From: a virus
Reading direction: 5' to 3' (one strand)
IMG/VR virus record: IMGVR_UViG_3300037961_005511
Coordinates: 1-27,080 of that record
Length of the DNA stretch: 27,080 bases
The first letter of the stretch is position 1, and each line of letters begins with the position of its first letter. A program made the position numbers and the translations under genes. Below the pieces are notes generated by a model. That model worked only from the letters and a program-made list of their open reading frames with translations. It did not search any database and was not told the DNA's origin. This document shows, piece by piece, positions 23,161 through 27,080 of the stretch.

Positions 23161-23166
23161 TAAATA
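23159..23166 (+). promoter_or_regulatory. Possible late promoter AATAAATA
   Basis: AATAAATA, 7 of 8 to the T4 late box TATAAATA, overlapping the previous stop and 15 nt before the ATG at 23182. The spacing to the start is shorter than for the CTAAATA copies. Confidence 0.35.
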
Positions 23167-23181
23167 TTCAAAAAATAGATA

Positions 23182-24639
23182 ATGGCAGGTATAGATTTTC
23201 CAAGTAATCCTAACGTTAACCAACAGCATACTGCTTTTGGTAATGTATGGTTTTGGAATGGAGAATCTTGGAGAAAAGCAGGACCAATACAAACACAAGG
23301 AGCACAAGGTAACGCAGGAACACCAGGTGCTCAAGGTCATCAAGGTGTAACTGGTTCAGGAGCACAAGGTGCTGCAGGTGCTCAAGGTGATAATGGTGCT
23401 CAGGGTGCTATTGGAACTCAAGGAGCACAGGGTCATCAAGGGTTTCAAGGCACCACTGGAGCACAAGGTGTTCAAGGTCAAGTAGGTGGTGGTGCTAGTA
23501 TTACATCACAAGCAAACCCACCAACTGGAGCTAACGATGGTGACCTTTGGTGGGATAGTGATGAAGGACCATTACTTCTTTATTATAATGACGGTAACTC
23601 ATCTCAATGGGTTGATATATCAACTGGACCAATGGGTGCACAAGGTGCACAAGGAACGCAAGGTTCTAGAAATAACTTAGAGGTTTCTGAGAACGCTCCA
23701 TCATCACCCAGTGCTGGTGACTTATGGTGGGAAAGTGATACGGGAATATTATCAGTTTATTATGATGATGGAGTTGGATCACCATCTTCACAATGGGTAG
23801 AAATTGGTGCTGGACCAACAGGTGCTCAAGGTGCATCTGGTGCTCAAGGTGCTCAAGGAACTCAGGGCACTGCTGGTGCACAAGGTTCTCAAGGCAATCA
23901 GGGTCTTGCTGGTGCACAAGGTAATGATGGTGCTCAAGGGGACAACGGTGCTCAAGGCTCACAGGGGCATCAAGGTCACCAAGGTCATCAAGGTCATCAG
24001 GGAGATCAAGGTCTTACGGGAGCACAGGGTAACGTTGGTGCTCAAGGCGATGATGGTGCACAAGGTTCTCAAGGAAATCAAGGAACACCAGGAACTAATG
24101 CTGGTCAAGGTGCTCAAGGTTCTCAAGGACATCAAGGAAGTGTAGGTGCACAAGGTGATGATGGAGCTCAAGGTGCTCAGGGTCATCAGGGACATCAAGG
24201 TCATCAAGGACATCAAGGTCATCAAGGACATCAAGGACATCAGGGTCATCAAGGAACACCAGGAACTAATGCTGGTCAAGGTGCACAAGGTGATACTGGT
24301 GCTCAAGGTGCTCAAGGACATCAGGGACAAAATGGAACTAATGCTGGTCAAGGTGCTCAGGGTCACCAAGGTCATCAGGGTCATCAAGGAACACCAGGAA
24401 CTAATGCTGGTCAAGGTGCTCAAGGTGCTGTTGGTGCACAAGGCGATACAGGTGCCCAGGGTGCAAATGGAACATCATCAGTTACAGTTACTCAAACAAA
24501 TTATGGTGGAACAGATCCAATTACAGAGTCTGGTTCTACTATAACTATTGGAACTGCTAGTAATGCTTATGGTAGAAAAACTGTTTCTACGAGTAATCCT
24601 AGTGGTGGTAATAACGGAGATATTTGGTATAAGGTATAA
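23182..24639 (+). CDS. Collagen-like tail fibre rich in Gly-His-Gln
   Basis: 485 residues. The N-terminus IDFPSNPNVNQQHTAFGNVW followed by FWNGESWRKAG is the short FPSNP/W module also found at the start of the gene at 26555. Then come a collagen-like stretch (about 38-98), two GDLWW-type modules (about 103-144 and 165-208) like those in the previous gene, and a long collagen-like region (about 210-450) full of GAQ and GHQ triplets, including eight GHQ in a row, with three GTPGTNAGQGAQG blocks. The C-terminus ends NNGDIWYKV, resembling a half GDLWW module. Its stop overlaps the next start (TAATG). Probably a trimeric side fibre. Confidence 0.82.
   Translation: MAGIDFPSNPNVNQQHTAFGNVWFWNGESWRKAGPIQTQGAQGNAGTPGAQGHQGVTGSGAQGAAGAQGDNGAQGAIGTQGAQGHQGFQGTTGAQGVQGQVGGGASITSQANPPTGANDGDLWWDSDEGPLLLYYNDGNSSQWVDISTGPMGAQGAQGTQGSRNNLEVSENAPSSPSAGDLWWESDTGILSVYYDDGVGSPSSQWVEIGAGPTGAQGASGAQGAQGTQGTAGAQGSQGNQGLAGAQGNDGAQGDNGAQGSQGHQGHQGHQGHQGDQGLTGAQGNVGAQGDDGAQGSQGNQGTPGTNAGQGAQGSQGHQGSVGAQGDDGAQGAQGHQGHQGHQGHQGHQGHQGHQGHQGTPGTNAGQGAQGDTGAQGAQGHQGQNGTNAGQGAQGHQGHQGHQGTPGTNAGQGAQGAVGAQGDTGAQGANGTSSVTVTQTNYGGTDPITESGSTITIGTASNAYGRKTVSTSNPSGGNNGDIWYKV
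23815..24475 (+). repeat. Long Gly-X-Gln repeat with GHQ runs and 32-bp direct repeats
   Basis: About 75 Gly-X-Y triplets. Eight consecutive GHQ triplets occupy 24181-24252 and four occupy 23968-24003. Three identical 32-bp segments at 24082-24113, 24253-24284 and 24388-24419 encode GTPGTNAGQG. A shortened relative is near 24332. Confidence 0.85.
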
Positions 24640-25667
24640 TGTCTTTACATGTAAATGATGGTGGAACGTGGAAAGAAGTTCAGAACTTATCTGTTCATGA
24701 TGGAGGTTCTTGGAAAGATGTTGCTCAGGCTTGGATAAAAGATGGTGGAGAGTGGAAAATATTTTATCCACCAGAGTCTGGTTATGGATGGTTTGGTGGA
24801 AATTTTGACTACTCAGCAAACGGTTTGAATCATGTGCAAAGAAAAGATTTTACTACAGACTCAAATAACTTTGCATCAAGAACATCACTTCCCTCTGGTA
24901 GAGGACAAAATGCTGCTGCGGGTAATGTAAACTTTGGATACTATTGTGGTGGTGTTGATGGGTCTTTTAACTCTCAAGATGATATGTTTAGAATACAATT
25001 TTCCAATGACTCTGCTACTCCAAGCAATAGAGGCAACTTGAATCAAAACAAGTCTGCATTTGCTGGTGTATCTGATGAGAAACTAGCATTCTTCCTTGGT
25101 GGAAATAATACTGTTGCAAAACTAACATTTTCCAGTGATACTTCAACAAGCACCTTTACAGTTTCTTGGACAAACAGATCGTTTTTGAGTGCAGTTAATA
25201 GTCCAACCAATGGATATTTTGGTGGAGGATATGTTTCCTCAAATACTTGGACTAGACAAATAACAAAAATACAATTTACAAATAACACTAGTAGTAATTT
25301 GACTGGTCAACTATCAGAACAAAGAGATAGTACGGGTTCTGTAGAGAGTCGCACCAGAGGATATTGGTGTGGTGGATATACAAATGATGCTGCAACTGCA
25401 AATAGTGATAGAGTTGACAGACTTGAGTTTTCAAATGATACTATGTCTAGTCTTGGTGATATTATGCCAGATGCTATTGGTCAGTCTGGTGGTGTATCAA
25501 ATGATAGTAGAGGGTTTATTTGTGGTGGAAGAACAAATGGATTTGGTCCTGGTCAGGTAACAACGGTAAGAAGACTGTTGTTTTCTAATGAAACGATGAC
25601 ATCATCATCTCAAGGTGCGTTAAATAATGCAGGGGTATCCCTTGCTGGTCATGAAGGTATTACATGA
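24639..25667 (+). CDS. Predicted beta-propeller tail adhesin
   Basis: 342 residues. Three N-terminal 14-15-residue repeats, LHVNDGGTWKEVQN, LSVHDGGSWKDVAQ and AWIKDGGEWKIFYP (residues 3-46), form a small attachment module. From about residue 48 on come five or six imperfect blade-like repeats, each with an FGG or CGG turn (YGWFGGNF, GYYCGGV, AFFLGGN, GYFGGGY, GYWCGGY, GFICGGR) followed by an R-[IL]-x-FSNDT strand. The layout resembles a Kelch-like beta-propeller. It has no enzymatic motif; binding a host surface glycan or protein is the likely job. It starts in a TAATG overlap with the collagen-like gene, and its stop overlaps the next start (ATGA). Confidence 0.72.
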   Translation: MSLHVNDGGTWKEVQNLSVHDGGSWKDVAQAWIKDGGEWKIFYPPESGYGWFGGNFDYSANGLNHVQRKDFTTDSNNFASRTSLPSGRGQNAAAGNVNFGYYCGGVDGSFNSQDDMFRIQFSNDSATPSNRGNLNQNKSAFAGVSDEKLAFFLGGNNTVAKLTFSSDTSTSTFTVSWTNRSFLSAVNSPTNGYFGGGYVSSNTWTRQITKIQFTNNTSSNLTGQLSEQRDSTGSVESRTRGYWCGGYTNDAATANSDRVDRLEFSNDTMSSLGDIMPDAIGQSGGVSNDSRGFICGGRTNGFGPGQVTTVRRLLFSNETMTSSSQGALNNAGVSLAGHEGIT

Positions 25668-26407
25668 AGATACAACAAATTAAAACAGAACAGGTTCTGT
25701 GTGATGATGACAATGCCATACTTCAAAAAGCATCTGAGGAAGCACTTCGTTGGCATGAAGAGTCAGTAGAACTCGCACAGTCAAGAAGCAACTTTCAGAT
25801 TGAGAAATTTATTGCTCACGATAGTCCAAGTATTCCAGCATCATTTCATTCACTTCTGGTGAATAGGAGAGTGCTTGGACAAAATATTTTGGAGTTGGTT
25901 GTTGAAATAAAAGAGAAGACTAGGGAGTTTGATTATAAGTGGGCAAAGGGTGAAGAACCTTTGATGTGGGATGGAAAGTTGTGTTGGAAAGATTTAGATG
26001 AGACCAAACTAGAATATTATTTAAAGTCTTGTGAGATAAAGTTCAAAGATTATTATCAACAAATGATGTTCTTTGATAGATTAATGAACAAACTAATTGA
26101 AAAGAATGGTGGTCCAATAACAAGAGAGCAGTTTGAACAAGAAGATCATATCTATTGGGAGCGTCGTTTTGCGAATCAGGCATTTGATAACATGGTAGGT
26201 GGTCGCACTGGTGTTGGTGCTGGTGATGTGTCTTCCATTCGCAGAGCTACAGCACCCACTATTCTTGACGATGATGTTAATAGGGTAAAGTCTTTCCCAA
26301 CAAATCAAAGTGCTGTAACAAATCCTATGGAATATCTTGATGAACTAGATAGAGTTATTAATGAAGGAATTGAATCTTTGTCTCATAAATACCTAAAACC
26401 AGAATAA
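25664..26407 (+). CDS. Conserved cyanomyovirus hypothetical protein
   Basis: 247 residues, start within an ATGA overlap. Mostly helical and charged: ILQKASEEALRWHEESVELA near the start, SRSNFQIEKFIAHDSP, IKEKTREFDYKWAKGEEPLM, LCWKDLDETKLEYYLKSCEI, and KNGGPITREQFEQEDHIYWE with RRFANQAFDNM later. A Gly-rich linker (GGRTGVGAGD, about 183) precedes a short C-terminal part. I recall near-identical layouts in several cyanomyoviruses, always hypothetical and beside tail fibre genes. It could be a fibre-assembly chaperone, since such proteins are often helical and lie just after fibre genes, but that is inference. Confidence 0.75.
   Translation: MKIQQIKTEQVLCDDDNAILQKASEEALRWHEESVELAQSRSNFQIEKFIAHDSPSIPASFHSLLVNRRVLGQNILELVVEIKEKTREFDYKWAKGEEPLMWDGKLCWKDLDETKLEYYLKSCEIKFKDYYQQMMFFDRLMNKLIEKNGGPITREQFEQEDHIYWERRFANQAFDNMVGGRTGVGAGDVSSIRRATAPTILDDDVNRVKSFPTNQSAVTNPMEYLDELDRVINEGIESLSHKYLKPE
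26385..26391 (+). promoter_or_regulatory. Possible late promoter ATAAATA
   Basis: CATAAATA inside the end of the preceding gene, 20 nt before the ATG at 26412, the same spacing as the CTAAATA copies. It lies in coding sequence and matches 7 of 8 bases of the T4 box. Confidence 0.3.
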
Positions 26408-26411
26408 ATAT

Positions 26412-26555
26412 ATGGTCTGGCAACTTAAAAATGAAGTCGCTATCATGCGCCGCAGAAGTCTTGGATTGACCGAGGAAGAACTTGAAGAGAGACTTCAAGA
26501 TGCGGACTTTCGTGAAGAATTTGGACTGCAGTATATTGAAGATGTAGAAGAATAA
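26412..26555 (+). CDS. Small acidic hypothetical protein
   Basis: 47 residues, ATG 26412, stop TAA overlapping the next ATG (TAATG). The core MRRRSLGLTEEELEERLQDA followed by DFREEFGLQYIEDVEE reads as a basic patch and then an acidic helix-turn-helix-like segment. The coupling on both sides and clean coding character support a real gene. I recognise no family. Similar short proteins next to cyanophage tail fibre genes may exist, but I cannot name one. Confidence 0.65.
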   Translation: MVWQLKNEVAIMRRRSLGLTEEELEERLQDADFREEFGLQYIEDVEE

Positions 26556-27080
26556 TGTCGGTATTTAATTTTCCAAATAGTCCAGCACTTAATGATATCT
26601 ACACGGAGAATGGTGTTACTTTCAAGTGGACTGGATTAATTTGGGAAAGATTTTCTGCTAGTCAAGGTTCTCAAGGTTTTCAAGGACATCAAGGTGTTCA
26701 AGGTGCCCAGGGTGTTCAAGGTGTTCAAGGTAACCAAGGTGTCCAAGGTGGTATTGGTCCTCAAGGTGTTCAAGGAGCACAAGGTGTTCAGGGTGCCCTC
26801 GGACCTCAAGGTCATCAAGGTGTTCAAGGAGCTCAAGGACATCAAGGACATCAGGGAGTCCAGGGTTCTCAAGGACATCAGGGTGTTCAAGGATCTCAAG
26901 GTAATCAGGGTTTTCAAGGACAATCTGGTGTACTAGGTCCTGGTGGACCTCAAGGTGCTCAAGGTGTCCAAGGTGCTGATGGAAACTTCGGTGGAGCAAC
27001 TTTTGATTATACTTTTGATACCTCAACAACGGATGCTGACCCTGGACAGGGGAATTTGAGGTTTAACAATACAGATTTAT
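26555..27080 (+). CDS. Collagen-like tail fibre rich in Gly-Val-Gln (partial, runs off right edge)
   Basis: 175 codons visible. The N-terminus MSVFNFPNSPALNDIYTENG followed by VTFKWTGLIWERFS is the FPNSP/W module shared with the gene at 23182. Then come about 36 Gly-X-Y triplets (residues ~36-145), dominated by GVQ with GHQ, GAQ and GSQ. After GNFGGATFDYTFDTSTTDAD the sequence becomes beta-rich (PGQGNLRFNNTDL), the start of a C-terminal domain that continues outside. A third collagen-like fibre of the cluster, coupled by TAATG to the small gene before it. Confidence 0.82.
   Translation, partial: MSVFNFPNSPALNDIYTENGVTFKWTGLIWERFSASQGSQGFQGHQGVQGAQGVQGVQGNQGVQGGIGPQGVQGAQGVQGALGPQGHQGVQGAQGHQGHQGVQGSQGHQGVQGSQGNQGFQGQSGVLGPGGPQGAQGVQGADGNFGGATFDYTFDTSTTDADPGQGNLRFNNTDL
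26661..26985 (+). repeat. 9-bp-phased collagen repeat (Gly-Val-Gln type)
   Basis: About 36 Gly-X-Y triplets with many GGTGTTCAA-type 9-mers. The X position is most often Val, then His, Ala or Ser; Y is nearly always Gln. Confidence 0.82.

Noticed and set aside
24181-24252. CRISPR-like regular repeats
   Set aside because: The period is 9 bp, in frame, with no unique spacers. It is coding collagen repeat.
23959-24441. Long open frames on both strands in the collagen-like region
   Set aside because: The 9-bp periodic DNA keeps all six frames open. The products are simple repeats such as LMTLMSLMTL and have no separate start signals.
26404-26410. ATAAATA just before the small gene at 26412
   Set aside because: Only one base separates it from the ATG, so the transcript would start inside the gene. 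The copy at 26385 has better spacing.

Overview
The window is a piece of a T4-like cyanomyovirus genome (a contractile-tailed phage of marine Synechococcus or Prochlorococcus). The evidence is the T4 core set gp33, gp59, gp32, gp53, gp48, gp4, gp54 and gp26/gp51, all with cyanophage-type sequences. They sit next to thyX and phoH, with repeated CTAAATA late-promoter motifs and long Gly-X-Gln collagen-like tail genes. All family assignments come from reading the translations and from remembered families; no search was run.

Layout. 1-800: the end of a small membrane peptide with a terminator, then three short phage genes, the first closed by its own terminator. 801-3147: ThyX, a small FmdB-like protein, PhoH and a RecB/MGME1-like PD-(D/E)XK nuclease. 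3134-5515: replication and late-transcription genes gp33, gp59, a coiled-coil protein, a DUF1825-like protein, and gp32 behind its own strong sigma-70-type promoter. 5522-8186, minus strand: gp53, gp48, an unknown protein and gp4, converging on gp32. 8187-8223: a 37-bp divergent promoter region. 8224-16850, plus strand: baseplate tube initiator gp54, the gp26/gp51 pair, two membrane-active or tape-measure-like proteins (the second with a lambda-R-type lysozyme domain), a gp27-like hub, a gp5-like OB-fold hub protein and a separate beta-helix needle. 16855-27080: large tail appendage and adhesion genes, including a 1085-aa beta-helix protein, three collagen-like proteins and a predicted beta-propeller, running off the right edge.

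How it works together. The left part makes DNA precursors and runs replication and the switch to late transcription. The middle and right parts build the tail tube, baseplate, cell-puncturing device and host-recognition fibres. Gene packing is tight, with many ATGA and TAATG overlaps, so translational coupling is likely.

The most striking observation is a textbook -1 ribosomal frameshift signal at the end of gp26: U UUU UUC, a 4-6 nt spacer and a 12-bp hairpin. It would fuse gp26 to the 60-codon gp51 frame, the logic of lambda G/GT tail chaperones. Also notable are the splitting of T4 gp5 into three genes, a symmetric divergent late promoter, and a DUF1825-like protein in the replication cluster.
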